This document shows positions 35,384-44,497 of a stretch of DNA of 64,000 nucleotides, one piece after another. A program made the translations under genes and the position numbers. Source of the stretch: Cytobacillus firmus DS1 (GTDB lineage: Bacteria > Bacillota > Bacilli > Bacillales > Cytobacillaceae); contig NZ_APVL01000015.1 in the NCBI RefSeq assembly GCF_000565285.1, forward strand, positions 47,619 to 111,618. The letters are read 5' to 3'. Each line of letters opens with the position of its first letter. The stretch's first letter is position 1. The notes under the pieces are model-generated. The model had not been told where the DNA came from. It ran no database searches and was given only the letters and a program-made list of their open reading frames with translations.

Positions 35384-36036
35384 CTTAATCTCCTGCTTTC
35401 ATCATGAATTCTTGATTCTTTTATCTTCTCAATCGAATTCCTGGCAACATCAATTTCAAGATGAAGCTGATCAATATCTTCTGCGATAACCCTGTGAAGA
35501 TCTTCCTCTACATGATGGGTAAGTGCATCAAGTGTACGTCTCGTCTCCTGGAGGGACTGATCCAATTCACGCGATTTTCGCGGCTGGGAAGACAGGAAAA
35601 CATACTTTTCCGCCAGCTCCACAGCAGAATCCAAATGAGAAAAATAAAACTGCTCCGCCTGATAAAACCGTTTCGGTTCACTTCTGGTCAGTCTGTAAAT
35701 CCTCCTCGTCACCCTCATGAACTCCATGCGCTGCTTCAGCGTCGGGAAGTGCCGAATGGAGAACATCGCTTTATGCAGACGGGTTATTTTGCGGCGTGCC
35801 TCATCAAGATTTCGCTTTATATATTGGTATTCCCTTTTCGTCAATCCATGCTTTTTCAAAAAGCGGCGGCGCTGAATTAATCCTCCGGCCCAATAAGTGA
35901 GCAGCCCGGCTCCAGCTCCATAAACCCCTGACAGAAAAAATGTTTGCCCGAAAGCAAAGTAACTGGCCAGCCAGACACTGACAGACAATGGAACAGCCGT
36001 CAGCAGGCGAAAAGCAAATGCTAAAAAGGAATTCAT
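35380..36036 (-). CDS. xpaC: XpaC family protein
   Basis: A 218-residue protein with two N-terminal membrane helices (about 7-28 and 32-50) and a long helical cytoplasmic part rich in Arg and Glu. [44 protein letters not shown] order identifies XpaC, named after a phenotype of 5-bromo-4-chloroindolyl phosphate hydrolysis, though it has no phosphatase motif. AGGAG precedes the ATG. Translation is coupled to telA. A sigma-W-type promoter upstream fits an envelope stress operon. Confidence 0.88.
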   Translation of the reverse strand: MNSFLAFAFRLLTAVPLSVSVWLASYFAFGQTFFLSGVYGAGAGLLTYWAGGLIQRRRFLKKHGLTKREYQYIKRNLDEARRKITRLHKAMFSIRHFPTLKQRMEFMRVTRRIYRLTRSEPKRFYQAEQFYFSHLDSAVELAEKYVFLSSQPRKSRELDQSLQETRRTLDALTHHVEEDLHRVIAEDIDQLHLEIDVARNSIEKIKESRIHDESRRLR

Positions 36037-36069
36037 ATTTATCGACTCCTACTCATAGTCCTACTTATT

Positions 36070-36098
36070 TATACGTAATTGATAAACCTAAAGTTTCA
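36070..36098 (-). promoter_or_regulatory. Candidate sigma-W promoter of xpaC-telA
   Basis: Minus strand TGAAAC (36098-36093), 17-base spacer, CGTATA (36075-36070). Both hexamers match the sigma-W consensus; the spacer is one longer than the most common 16. I recall that xpaC-yaaN belongs to the B. subtilis sigma-W regulon. Confidence 0.65.
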
Positions 36099-36250
36099 TC
36101 CACAGACATCTTTCAGCAAAAAAGGCATATATCCTTAAATCTATTAAAACACTTTTAAAAAACTTCTCAAGTTATACGATACAAAATAACACGATTGCCC
36201 GCCATAGACCACAAATGTAATCGTTGCTAAGACCTGAGACGTATATTAAA

Positions 36251-36660
36251 TAAGAAAAGCGCAAGCGCCTTGCCCACCCCCGACAAGCACAAGACGAGCC
36301 TCCCGGAAAGGCGTTCTTTGCCTTTTTGGGAGGATTGCCCGAAAAGTAGAGGCGACTGCCCTTTCAAGGAACGCAGACTAAGAGCGCCACGTCCTGTGGC
36401 AACGTCTGCATGACCCGCATCCTCCCAAAAGCTGTCGCTTTTGGTCGTGCGCTGATTATGCTGACGAAGCCTTCCTTGTCCTGCGGGCCTCAGGCATAAG
36501 ACGGTTCCTGCAAGAAGGCGTTTTTCCTTCTGGAAGGAAACGGCTTATGACCCAGAGTCACTAGGAGCCGCAACTAGACAAGCTTGTGACCTCGAGGGGG
36601 TAGGCTGCTTGCGCTAGACAGTTATCTACGTTCAAAAATTATATACTTTCTTATCTTTTT
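36251..36660. repeat. Family A dispersed repeat (long copy)
   Basis: The 667-base gap between xpaC and the C39 gene has no gene. Most of it is a repeat from AAGAAAAGCGCAAGCGCC to GCTAGACAGTTATC and a T/A-rich edge; ATAAGAAA at the left reappears inverted at the right. It carries several hairpins such as CCAAAAGC...GCTTTTGG and GCCACG...GTGGC. Related copies are at 10462-10630, 53529-54049 (with an internal duplication) and as a fragment within 47163-47280. No transposase is present, so it is non-autonomous if mobile. Confidence 0.75.
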
Positions 36661-36664
36661 TAAA

Positions 36665-36698
36665 AAAAGCACCTGCGGAAATTTTTCCGCAGGTGCTT
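36665..36698 (-). terminator. Terminator of the SH3-C39 gene
   Basis: Stem AAAGCACCTGCGGAAA / TTTCCGCAGGTGCTTT, minus strand followed by T-rich sequence. Confidence 0.85.
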
Positions 36699-36703
36699 TA
36701 TGG

Positions 36704-37807
36704 CTATTTAACCGCCAATGCACGCTTGCCCATGGCATTGTAGATCTTAATGAACTTTTCTTTTGGCATTTTAACATCTTTTTTAACAGCTTCACTGTCA
36801 TTAAAATAAACATAATCGGCATCCACACCTGTTACGACAATACAGTGCAAAGGTGTCGGTGCACTGATCGTTTTGCCCGCAGGCGTTTTCCAGGTTCTTT
36901 TATTCGGCATTTCATGGCTGATTGTAAACCACGCCAGAACAGGGTTACCCTCTGAAACAGCCTTTTCTATTTCCGAGAAATCTTTTCCGGTCAGATTTAC
37001 ACCGCCAGCACGATATTGATCAAGCAGCTTTTTCAGTGGCCCCGGGTTTATCGTGTGTCCGTTGCCAAAAGGTGTTCCAACGAACCCGATATCAGGGTCC
37101 CCCCAGGTTTTAATTGATCCGTCTGCATTTCTTACCAGCTTGGTTGAGTCATATGGCATTTTTTCTGCCAGTGTGGTTTTGCTGACATTCACTCCATAAA
37201 ACTTCAATGCCATCGCAAGGGAAGTGACTTCACATCCGCTTGGCAGCTCCGGACGCTGGGCAATGAGCGGCACATTAATTTTGGACAGGCGGGCATCACT
37301 GGCTTTCACATAATCACCGCTTACATAACCCGTTCCTCCATTGTAAGAAATTTCATACCAGCCATTGCTTTCCTTATGTATAACATTCAATACAGAACCG
37401 TTCTTAAAGGAACCTATTTTCCCGTAATTTGTACCCGGACCTTTCCGGACATTTAATGACGTGGCATCCACCCGGTAAAGCTTTTCATTTGTTTTTACAT
37501 ACTGGCCGCTGACATAGCCTGTTTTGCCATTATAGTTAATTTTGTACCAGCCGTTTGCAAGTCGTTCAATCGCCTGAATACTGCTGCCTTGGGCCAGGCT
37601 CCCAATCCGGCTGTAATTTGTTCCCGGACCGGAACGGACGTTCAGACTGGTTGCATCCACTGTGTATGTAGCGGATGCGGCTTCTGCCACCGTCTCGTTT
37701 GAAATGCTCGGAATTGTCGGCGACAAGACTCCTCCTACCAAAATAGCTGCAGCAACAGTGCCTTTTAATATAACTCTGTTTCCATATGAACCTTTTAAAG
37801 TTGCCAT
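36704..37807 (-). CDS. Secreted SH3b-C39-type cysteine peptidase
   Basis: A 367-residue exported protein. A signal peptide covers about the first 40 residues (VAAAILVGGVLSPTIPSI; AEAA). Two bacterial SH3 domains follow (about 45-105 and 110-170), each with DATSLNVR-GPGTNY. The C-terminal domain (about 180-367) is a peptidase_C39_2/papain-like fold: catalytic Cys in SGCEVTSLAMALKFYG, His in PLHCIVVTGVD and Asp/Asn in YFNDS. The SH3b domains probably bind cell-wall peptidoglycan; substrate unknown. GGAGG precedes the start. Divergent from the phosphodiesterase gene at 38066. Confidence 0.88.
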   Translation of the reverse strand: MATLKGSYGNRVILKGTVAAAILVGGVLSPTIPSISNETVAEAASATYTVDATSLNVRSGPGTNYSRIGSLAQGSSIQAIERLANGWYKINYNGKTGYVSGQYVKTNEKLYRVDATSLNVRKGPGTNYGKIGSFKNGSVLNVIHKESNGWYEISYNGGTGYVSGDYVKASDARLSKINVPLIAQRPELPSGCEVTSLAMALKFYGVNVSKTTLAEKMPYDSTKLVRNADGSIKTWGDPDIGFVGTPFGNGHTINPGPLKKLLDQYRAGGVNLTGKDFSEIEKAVSEGNPVLAWFTISHEMPNKRTWKTPAGKTISAPTPLHCIVVTGVDADYVYFNDSEAVKKDVKMPKEKFIKIYNAMGKRALAVK

Positions 37808-37998
37808 ACACTTTCCTCCATATCCCGGATTTTATTTCTGTCGAATTTTGCGGACTACTCTAAAAATAAAGATTCGCAAACTTCAAGTCTACCTCTTTGG
37901 GACTGGAAAAATTTTATTGATTCTATTGAATCAGTTGGAATTTGCTTATTTAGCAGAGTCAGTATATTTGGCATCTGTATATCTTCCCTTTTGAAAAA

Positions 37999-38024
37999 GT
38001 TTAATTATAAAGGCTGCAGGGAAT
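37999..38024 (+). promoter_or_regulatory. Sigma-B promoter of the phosphodiesterase gene
   Basis: GTTTAA (37999-38004), spacer of exactly 14 bases, GGGAAT (38019-38024). The -35 is a perfect match to the Bacillus sigma-B consensus and the -10 is close to it. Start of transcription is expected near 38032, 34 bases before the ATG. Confidence 0.85.
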
Positions 38025-38065
38025 AAACTCTTGTACCAATTTACTTACATCTTGGAGGAAACATA

Positions 38066-39982
38066 ATGAATAAGCACTATTTTTATATAGTTATTTTATT
38101 AATAGGATCGATTGTATTTCCTTCCTCAGGAAATGCAGAGGATTCGATTGGGAAGGAAAACAAGGTTGTACTGATTTCCTTTGATGGAATGAGAAATGAC
38201 CTGACAAAAGAATTTGTTAAGGAAGGGAAGCTTCCTCATATTAAGTCACTTATGGAGAACGGAGTGGCCGCCAAGGATTCCAAAACCGTAACCCCCTCGC
38301 TGACCGCACCATCTCATGCAGCAATTGGCTCAGGTGCAGATCCATCTGAAACCGGCATGGTCAGCAATAAATGGCAGGATCCCAACAAGGAATTGGCCAA
38401 TGGAGAAAGCGCATTTCATCAGCCGCTTGATAAAAGCCCGCTTTGGGCTAAAGCGAAAAAGAATGGCAAAACAACTGCCACCGTGCTGTTTCCCGGGTCA
38501 AACCCTGATGCAGGCGAGCAGGCTGATTATGCAGTATATTATGGTGAAACCTGGGCAGAAAGCTCTCTGGATAAGCTTCAGTTCAAAAAAACAAAGAGCT
38601 GGAAGCACACCGAAAACAGCTTTAGCCCTGCAAAGGAAGCTGCAATGAAGCTGCCATTGAAGAAAGCAAAGAATAAAGAGATTCACATATTAGCTTTAGA
38701 CACTTCAGATGATGGAAAAACCAACTATAACCGCTTCATTTTTTCGGAAAATCGTTCGGCAGACTCCGAAGATGTTATCGTCAATGCCAATGAGTGGGGG
38801 GCAATTCCGGTAGAAGCGGACGGTGAATCTGCAGGATTTTGGTTTAAGCTGAAAACTGATGCCAGCCTTGAGAAAGCGAGCATTTACCGGACGGCCGTTA
38901 CGTCAGCCCTCATTCAAGGTCCAGAAGGATTTGAAGAGGAGCTGCTATCGGAATTCGGCTTTTTCCCCGTTCAGGATGATACAGAGGCTTTTGAAAAAAA
39001 TTGGATTACACGGGAAGAGTACGAAGAAATCGGTTCGCGTTTTGTATACTGGGCGACTAATGTGTCTCTTTATATTAAAGAAAAATACCAGCCCGATCTG
39101 CTGATGTTTTATACACCTCAGATTGATTATGAATCACATCATTTTCTGCTGACAGATCCACGGCAGCCCGGGTATTCAGAGGAAAATTCCCAAAGACATT
39201 CGAAATACATTGAATGGGCCTACAAGCTTGCAGATAATGTCGTGGGACAGACAATGGACAGCCTTAGCGAAGAAGACCACCTTCTTGTTGTATCTGACCA
39301 CGGCATGGAGCCAGTCCATACCATTCTGGCTCCAAACACTCTTCTGAAAGAAGCAGGTCTTTTAAAGACAGATAAAAAAGGCAGAGTGGATGAGGAGAAC
39401 TCCAAAGCAATGGCTGTAGCCAGCGGATCAGCTGCCCAAATTTATCTGAATGAAAACCTCACCAAAAGAGAAAAGAAAAAGACTGCAGACCAGGCAGTGA
39501 AACTCTTTAGCGAATATAAAAACAAACCGGAATTTAAGACAAAAATCCTAAAGGGCTATTTGGGTGAAGCCGGTGAGTTCCTCGCCGAAGGAAAGTTCAG
39601 CCATTTTAATCAAACAGCAAAGCAATTTTCCGATTACCTTTTCAGGAAACAAGAAAAGCCTTATCAGATTGCCTATGATAATAAAAAGGAGAATAAGCAC
39701 CCTAATCAGGGAGACATATTGCTGCTTGGTGCAAGTGGCTATATGATGGGCAGCAGCTTAACAGACCCTCAAATGCCTGCAATAGAACTTGGCAGCCATG
39801 GCGGCAATCCTGAACGTAAAGAACTCAAGGCGGTATTTTTTGCACAGGGTCCTTCTTTTAAAAGTGACAGTGGAATTGGTTCGATTACCACACTGGATAT
39901 CGCCCCGACAGTTTATCAACTGCTGGAGATACCGGCTCCTGACTTTTTGGAAGGTGAAGTTTTAACAGATGCTTTTAATTAA
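38066..39982 (+). CDS. Secreted nucleotide pyrophosphatase/phosphodiesterase family protein
   Basis: A 638-residue alkaline-phosphatase-superfamily enzyme. The signal peptide is MNKHYFYIVILLIGSIVFPS with an AxA-like site near GNAE. Metal ligands are visible: Asp in LISFDGMRND, the nucleophile Thr in VTPSLTAPSHAA, Asp and His in TPQIDYESHH, SDHGM, and the last His in GSHGGNPE. These define the type I phosphodiesterase/NPP group acting on phosphodiester or pyrophosphate bonds outside the cell or at the membrane. Substrate unknown. It has a TTGGAGG site and a strong sigma-B promoter. Confidence 0.88.
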   Translation: MNKHYFYIVILLIGSIVFPSSGNAEDSIGKENKVVLISFDGMRNDLTKEFVKEGKLPHIKSLMENGVAAKDSKTVTPSLTAPSHAAIGSGADPSETGMVSNKWQDPNKELANGESAFHQPLDKSPLWAKAKKNGKTTATVLFPGSNPDAGEQADYAVYYGETWAESSLDKLQFKKTKSWKHTENSFSPAKEAAMKLPLKKAKNKEIHILALDTSDDGKTNYNRFIFSENRSADSEDVIVNANEWGAIPVEADGESAGFWFKLKTDASLEKASIYRTAVTSALIQGPEGFEEELLSEFGFFPVQDDTEAFEKNWITREEYEEIGSRFVYWATNVSLYIKEKYQPDLLMFYTPQIDYESHHFLLTDPRQPGYSEENSQRHSKYIEWAYKLADNVVGQTMDSLSEEDHLLVVSDHGMEPVHTILAPNTLLKEAGLLKTDKKGRVDEENSKAMAVASGSAAQIYLNENLTKREKKKTADQAVKLFSEYKNKPEFKTKILKGYLGEAGEFLAEGKFSHFNQTAKQFSDYLFRKQEKPYQIAYDNKKENKHPNQGDILLLGASGYMMGSSLTDPQMPAIELGSHGGNPERKELKAVFFAQGPSFKSDSGIGSITTLDIAPTVYQLLEIPAPDFLEGEVLTDAFN

Positions 39983-40018
39983 AAACACGGCCTTGCTATG
40001 TGCTGCAAGGCCGTGTTT
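39983..40018. terminator. Bidirectional terminator
   Basis: Perfect 14-bp stem AAACACGGCCTTGC / GCAAGGCCGTGTTT; serves the phosphodiesterase gene and possibly the convergent kinase gene. Confidence 0.85.
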
Positions 40019-40062
40019 CATTTTTGAAAAAAACCCACCCCTAAAGAGATGCGCAGAACAAA

Positions 40063-41526
40063 CTATATACAATCCAATTCTACAGTTACTGTAGTTCCTT
40101 CACCTATAAAACTATCGATAGTCATCAGCCCTTGGTGTTCCTGTATAATTTTGTTGCTTACTGTGAGCCCCAGACCGATTCCTTTATCTTTTGTTGTATA
40201 AAAAGGGGTCCCCAGATGCTTCAGCATTTCATCATCAATGCCTGCTCCTTCATCTGCAAAAGCAATCCTTACACGCCCGCGCTCTATTTGCTGCATGCTG
40301 ATATATACATTTCCGCCATTAGGCATAGCTTCAATCGCATTTTTTAAAAAGTTCACAAACACTTGCTTCAGCTGAGGAGGTGAACATAATAGCAAGATAT
40401 CATTCTCACTATGTTTAAGATGAATCTGGACATTATGAAGCAGTGCCTGCGGATGAAGTACGTTAATTGTACTTTCAAGAATGGACATTAAGTTCCCTTT
40501 CTCAAACTCGATTGCCTGAGGCTTGGCCAAAGACATGAACTCATTGACAATGATATCAATTCGATCAAGCTCTTCCATAATAATGGATAGATAATTATCC
40601 TGTTTTTCCTTAATATCACTTGATTGGAGCAGTTTTGAAAAACCTTTTAGAGAAGTCAGCGGGTTCCTGATTTCGTGGGCAACCCCTGCTGCAAGCTGCC
40701 CGATAATGGAAAGGCGATCCAAATTCCGCAAAGCTGCATCATTATTCACTCTGTCTGTTATGTTTCTGCCTACCGCCACAAATAATTCAATCTCGCCTTT
40801 ATCGTTTAATATTGGAGAAATGCTTGTCTCCACGTAAACGATTTCGCCATTAATGGTATCCATCTTTGTTTCAAGGATCTGAGGTTCTCCCGTTTCCATC
40901 AGCTTTTTACATACCTTGCAGAACTTTTCTCTCTCTTCCTCGGAATTTATGAAAGTGACGCAGTTCTTTCCAACAATCTGCACAGGCGAATATCCCAAAG
41001 CTTTCTCATGAGATGGGGAGGCATAAATCACCGTTTGATCCTTTGTGAAGACTTTGATCATATCTGTCGTATTCTCCGTTATCAAATCGTACAGCTCTCT
41101 TGTTTTTCTTAATTCCCTCTCCATGCTTTTAAACTCTGTCATATCCCGGAATATAGCCAGAACGGCGATGATTTTGCCCTTGGAATTTCTGAAGGGAGAA
41201 TACGAAACTGATATATCCATTAGAGAACCATCCTGATGATAGCGCTGTGTGATCACATTGCTGTATACTTTCCCCAGCTTGACCAGTTTTATAATCTCCT
41301 TCACTTCTTCCGGGTTCTGAAAATCAGTAAACTTCCTGCCAATAACCTGCGCTTCAGTATAGCCAAAAAGCACCGTATACATATGATTGACCCTTATAAA
41401 ACGGTTCTTCATATCAATGATGGCAACCCCATCTGCTGTGCAATTCAGGAACAAATCGAGCAATTCATCAGGATTGGAATAAATCGATTCACCATCATTG
41501 CCAAGTATCGGGAAATCATTGACCAA
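40063..41526 (-). CDS. Soluble PAS sensor histidine kinase (KinA/KinE-like)
   Basis: A 487-residue cytoplasmic kinase without membrane segments. Two PAS domains (about 20-140, 145-265), then HisKA with GVAHEIRNPLTSLKGFSKLL (His about 282) and HATPase with NFLKNAIEAMPNGG, DEGAGID, and GIGLGLT. The pattern is that of Bacillus phosphorelay kinases. Paralogue of the membrane kinase at 32506. TTG at 41526 is the start, with GGGGTG 7 bases upstream. No response regulator is adjacent. Confidence 0.86.
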   Translation of the reverse strand: MVNDFPILGNDGESIYSNPDELLDLFLNCTADGVAIIDMKNRFIRVNHMYTVLFGYTEAQVIGRKFTDFQNPEEVKEIIKLVKLGKVYSNVITQRYHQDGSLMDISVSYSPFRNSKGKIIAVLAIFRDMTEFKSMERELRKTRELYDLITENTTDMIKVFTKDQTVIYASPSHEKALGYSPVQIVGKNCVTFINSEEEREKFCKVCKKLMETGEPQILETKMDTINGEIVYVETSISPILNDKGEIELFVAVGRNITDRVNNDAALRNLDRLSIIGQLAAGVAHEIRNPLTSLKGFSKLLQSSDIKEKQDNYLSIIMEELDRIDIIVNEFMSLAKPQAIEFEKGNLMSILESTINVLHPQALLHNVQIHLKHSENDILLLCSPPQLKQVFVNFLKNAIEAMPNGGNVYISMQQIERGRVRIAFADEGAGIDDEMLKHLGTPFYTTKDKGIGLGLTVSNKIIQEHQGLMTIDSFIGEGTTVTVELDCI

Positions 41527-41613
41527 TTAGCTCACCCCATTTAATAACTCTATAAACTATATTTTACAGAATTATAAGAAAAAAAGCATGAGGATTCTTG
41601 AGAGAACCTAAAA

Positions 41614-41640
41614 AAGCAGCTTCCCAATAGGTCAGCTGCC
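41614..41640 (-). terminator. Possible terminator overlapping the end of rlmCD
   Basis: Stem GCAGCT / AGCTGC overlapping the stop codon, with TTTTTT on the minus strand. Short stem. Confidence 0.45.
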
Positions 41641-43011
41641 TTCTCTCCATTCCAATCCCGCGACTGCTTCACAATGCATAGTCTGAGGGAACATATCCAC
41701 GGGCTGCACTTCGATGGTCTTATACCCGCCATCCTCCAAAATACGCAGATCCCTTGCCAATGTTCCCGGATTGCAGGATACATAGACGACTTTCTTTGGC
41801 TTCATGCTTAAGATGGTTTTCAACAGATCCTCATCACAGCCTTTTCGCGGCGGGTCAACGACCAGCACATCTGCTGTGTTCCCTTTTTTATACCATTCAG
41901 GAATTACTTCTTCTGCTTTCCCGACGGCAAATGAAGCATTTGTCATCCGGTTCAGATCCGCATTCCTCTTCGCATCCTCAATGGCTTCCGGCACGATTTC
42001 AACTCCGAACACTTCTTTTGCTTTCTGTGCCAGGAAAAGAGAAATGGTGCCAATTCCGCAGTACGCATCGATAACCTTTTCATCTCCGCTCAAATTCGCA
42101 TATTCCAGTGCTTTATCATATAAAACCTTTGTTTGCTCCGGATTCACCTGATAAAAGGAACGGGCGGAAATCGCAAATTTGATATCGCCAATAAAATCAT
42201 GGATCACTTCTTCTCCCCAGAGAACTCGTGTAACATCTCCCATGATCACATTTGTCTTCTTTGAATTCACATTATGGACGATGGATTTAACCCCATCAAT
42301 GCTCGATGCAATCTCTTCCACAATCTTTTGCTTATGCGGAAGCTCCTTCGTCCTGGTAACAAGGACAATCATCACTTCGCCTGTCACAAGACCATAGCGC
42401 GCCATCACATGGCGGAGCTCGCCTTTATGACTGCCTTCATCATAAGCGCGGACACCATAGCGGCCGCATATTTCCTTTACCTTTTGAACAACCTCATCGT
42501 TTTTTTCCTGCTGAATGAGACATTCTTTCATATCGATGATCTGGTGGGTGCGCTGCTGATAAAATCCGCCGATCAGACCGCCCTCCTGCTCTCCAATCGG
42601 AACCTGCGCTTTATTTCTGTAGCGCCACGGATCCTTCATGCCGAGAACCGGATGCACTTTTACGCCCTCGAGCTTCCCGATTCTTTCCAGAACATCTCTG
42701 ACCTGTTTTTCCTTGGCGAGAAGCTGGCCTTCATAGCTCAGGTGCTGCAGCTGACATCCGCCGCACTCCTTATAAATCGGGCAGGGTGCTTCCACCCGGT
42801 ATGGGCTGCTTTCATATGTTTCGATCAGGCGCCCAAAGCCATATCCCTTATTCACCTTAATCACTTTTACCTTTGCTCTCTCACCGGGAAGCCCATCCGG
42901 CACAAAAAGCGGATAACCGTCCACCTTTGCCACTCCTGCCCCTTCATGGGTCAAATCCTCAAATGTAACATCTATATAATCATTTTTTTGCACAGGTAAT
43001 GTTCTGCTCAT
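41632..43011 (-). CDS. rlmCD: 23S rRNA (uracil-C5)-methyltransferase RlmCD
   Basis: A 459-residue enzyme that makes m5U in 23S rRNA (positions 747 and 1939 in E. coli numbering). It has an N-terminal TRAM domain (about 8-65), an iron-sulphur cluster segment ([15 protein letters not shown], about 78-92), the SAM region [14 protein letters not shown], and the catalytic Cys in [11 protein letters not shown] near residue 412. The start at 43011 follows AAAGGAAG and gives the family N-terminus; an in-frame start 120 bases upstream is not supported. The neighbour dagK is upstream as in B. subtilis. Confidence 0.93.
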   Translation of the reverse strand: MSRTLPVQKNDYIDVTFEDLTHEGAGVAKVDGYPLFVPDGLPGERAKVKVIKVNKGYGFGRLIETYESSPYRVEAPCPIYKECGGCQLQHLSYEGQLLAKEKQVRDVLERIGKLEGVKVHPVLGMKDPWRYRNKAQVPIGEQEGGLIGGFYQQRTHQIIDMKECLIQQEKNDEVVQKVKEICGRYGVRAYDEGSHKGELRHVMARYGLVTGEVMIVLVTRTKELPHKQKIVEEIASSIDGVKSIVHNVNSKKTNVIMGDVTRVLWGEEVIHDFIGDIKFAISARSFYQVNPEQTKVLYDKALEYANLSGDEKVIDAYCGIGTISLFLAQKAKEVFGVEIVPEAIEDAKRNADLNRMTNASFAVGKAEEVIPEWYKKGNTADVLVVDPPRKGCDEDLLKTILSMKPKKVVYVSCNPGTLARDLRILEDGGYKTIEVQPVDMFPQTMHCEAVAGLEWREGS

Positions 43012-43133
43012 CTTTTTCTTCCTTTTCAGCTTAATTCCGTGACCTATTTTGACTAGACAGATTGTATCATAAAACAGGGGTAAATACGAAATGCATATCC
43101 TTCCGACTCTGAACCTGCATACCTGCAGCATGC

Positions 43134-43244
43134 CTATTTGCAGAATCTAACCCTTTATTTGCATATTTCCCGGTCTATTTGCAAGATTTCCCTATCTATT
43201 TGCTCTTTCACTCTTCTATTTGCAGGAATACTCTTCTATTTGCA
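43134..43244. repeat. Phased repeat array 1: six CTATTTGCA words at 20-21 bp period
   Basis: In the 297-base gap between dagK and rlmCD, the word CTATTTGCA (variants TTATTTGCA and CTATTTGCT) begins at 43134, 43155, 43175, 43196, 43216 and 43236. The 11-12 bases between the words vary. On the minus strand this is TGCAAATAG repeated, in the region upstream of rlmCD. Confidence 0.85.
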
Positions 43245-43277
43245 TCGTTCACGACTTCATGTGTTTTTGCAAAATAA

Positions 43278-43304
43278 AAGCCCGCCCTGTTAAAGAGCGG
43301 ACTT
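43278..43304 (-). terminator. Terminator of dagK
   Basis: Stem AAGTCCGC / GCGGGCTT with an 11-base loop, followed by TTATTTT on the minus strand. Confidence 0.7.
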
Positions 43305-43308
43305 CCTA

Positions 43309-44244
43309 TTATTCGTGGGAGCTTTCCCAATCGGTCGGACGGTCTTCTTCACGAATCTGGTCAATTGGGACAAATACTTCCAAATGCCTGTACAGGTTTA
43401 CGAATTCAGCAGGAAGAAGCCCGCCAAATTCGCCATCAAGATTGAGCTGGACTTTCTCTTTGGATTGTACTTTAATACGGTTTGCCTGCGTATAGATGAC
43501 GTTCGGGTCCTTTACATGCTCACCCCGGACTGCCATTGTCGCGATCCGGATAAAATCGGCGAGATTGGTTTTCTTTAAGATCAGCAGGGAAAATAGCCCG
43601 TCATTAATACAGGAATCCGGCGCAAGCTTCTCGAACCCGCCGACTGAATTTGTCAGACCGACAAGGAAAAGCATGACCTCACCCTCAAAGATTTTGCCAT
43701 CAAACTCAATGCTCACTTCAGTTGAGCGGATAGAAGGCAGCATTTCAATTCCCTTAAGGTAATAGGCAAGCTGGCCAATCATGGTTTTAAGCTTGCTTGG
43801 CACCTCGTAAGTCAGCTCTGTCAGCCTTCCTCCGCCAGCAATATTAATAAAATATTTATCATTTATGCGGCCAATATCGACAGGAATGGTATCTCCTTTT
43901 ACAATGATTTCAGCAGCCGCTTCTACATCTCTTGGAATATGGAGCGCACGGGCAAAATCATTAGTTGTACCCGTTGGGATAATGCCAAGGCGCGGACGGT
44001 AATCCTGTTCTGCGAGTCCATTTACCACCTCGTTAATCGTACCATCGCCGCCTGCTGCAATAACCAGGTCGAAGCGGCGTTCAACAGCTGCCCGTGCAGC
44101 TTCAATCGCGTCTCCTTCACCTGTGGTGGCATGGCATGAGGTTTCATATCCTGCACTCTCCAGTTTTTGCAGAACCTCTGCTAAATGTCTTTTAAAAATT
44201 TCCCGGCCTGAAGTCGGATTATAAATAATTCTTGCTCTTTTCAT
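43309..44244 (-). CDS. dagK: Diacylglycerol kinase, DagK (DgkB) type
   Basis: Phosphorylates diacylglycerol to phosphatidic acid, recycling the lipid left by lipoteichoic acid synthesis. The 311-residue soluble or peripheral protein has the N-terminal ARIIYNPTSGRE strand, the nucleotide loop AGGDGTINEVVNGL (about 66-79) and PTGTTNDFARAL. These are the lipid-kinase signatures shared with YtlR and YegS; the length and neighbour rlmCD point to DgkB. It has its own terminator and 5' gap, so the rlmCD link is not strict. Confidence 0.92.
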   Translation of the reverse strand: MKRARIIYNPTSGREIFKRHLAEVLQKLESAGYETSCHATTGEGDAIEAARAAVERRFDLVIAAGGDGTINEVVNGLAEQDYRPRLGIIPTGTTNDFARALHIPRDVEAAAEIIVKGDTIPVDIGRINDKYFINIAGGGRLTELTYEVPSKLKTMIGQLAYYLKGIEMLPSIRSTEVSIEFDGKIFEGEVMLFLVGLTNSVGGFEKLAPDSCINDGLFSLLILKKTNLADFIRIATMAVRGEHVKDPNVIYTQANRIKVQSKEKVQLNLDGEFGGLLPAEFVNLYRHLEVFVPIDQIREEDRPTDWESSHE

Positions 44245-44497
44245 AGCCCATCATCCTATTTATTGAAATATCTAAACTTAATCCTTTTTATTCCATCTTT
44301 TTACATCATAGCGAATACTCTACGGCTTAGCAATTTTTTCACTGCTATCCGTTTCTATTCTATTCACTTCCTGGTGTTTGCACAAGTGGCCAGATACACA
44401 AATGAATTATACCCTCATTAGGTAAAAAAGTATCGTAATTAAGTTATATTTCTTGGGCATGTAACTGAAATAGCAATAAGCCGGATGCAATTGAGCA

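Noticed and set aside
43134..43244. CRISPR array
   Set aside because: Repeat words are only 9 bases and spacers 11-12; no cas gene is present.
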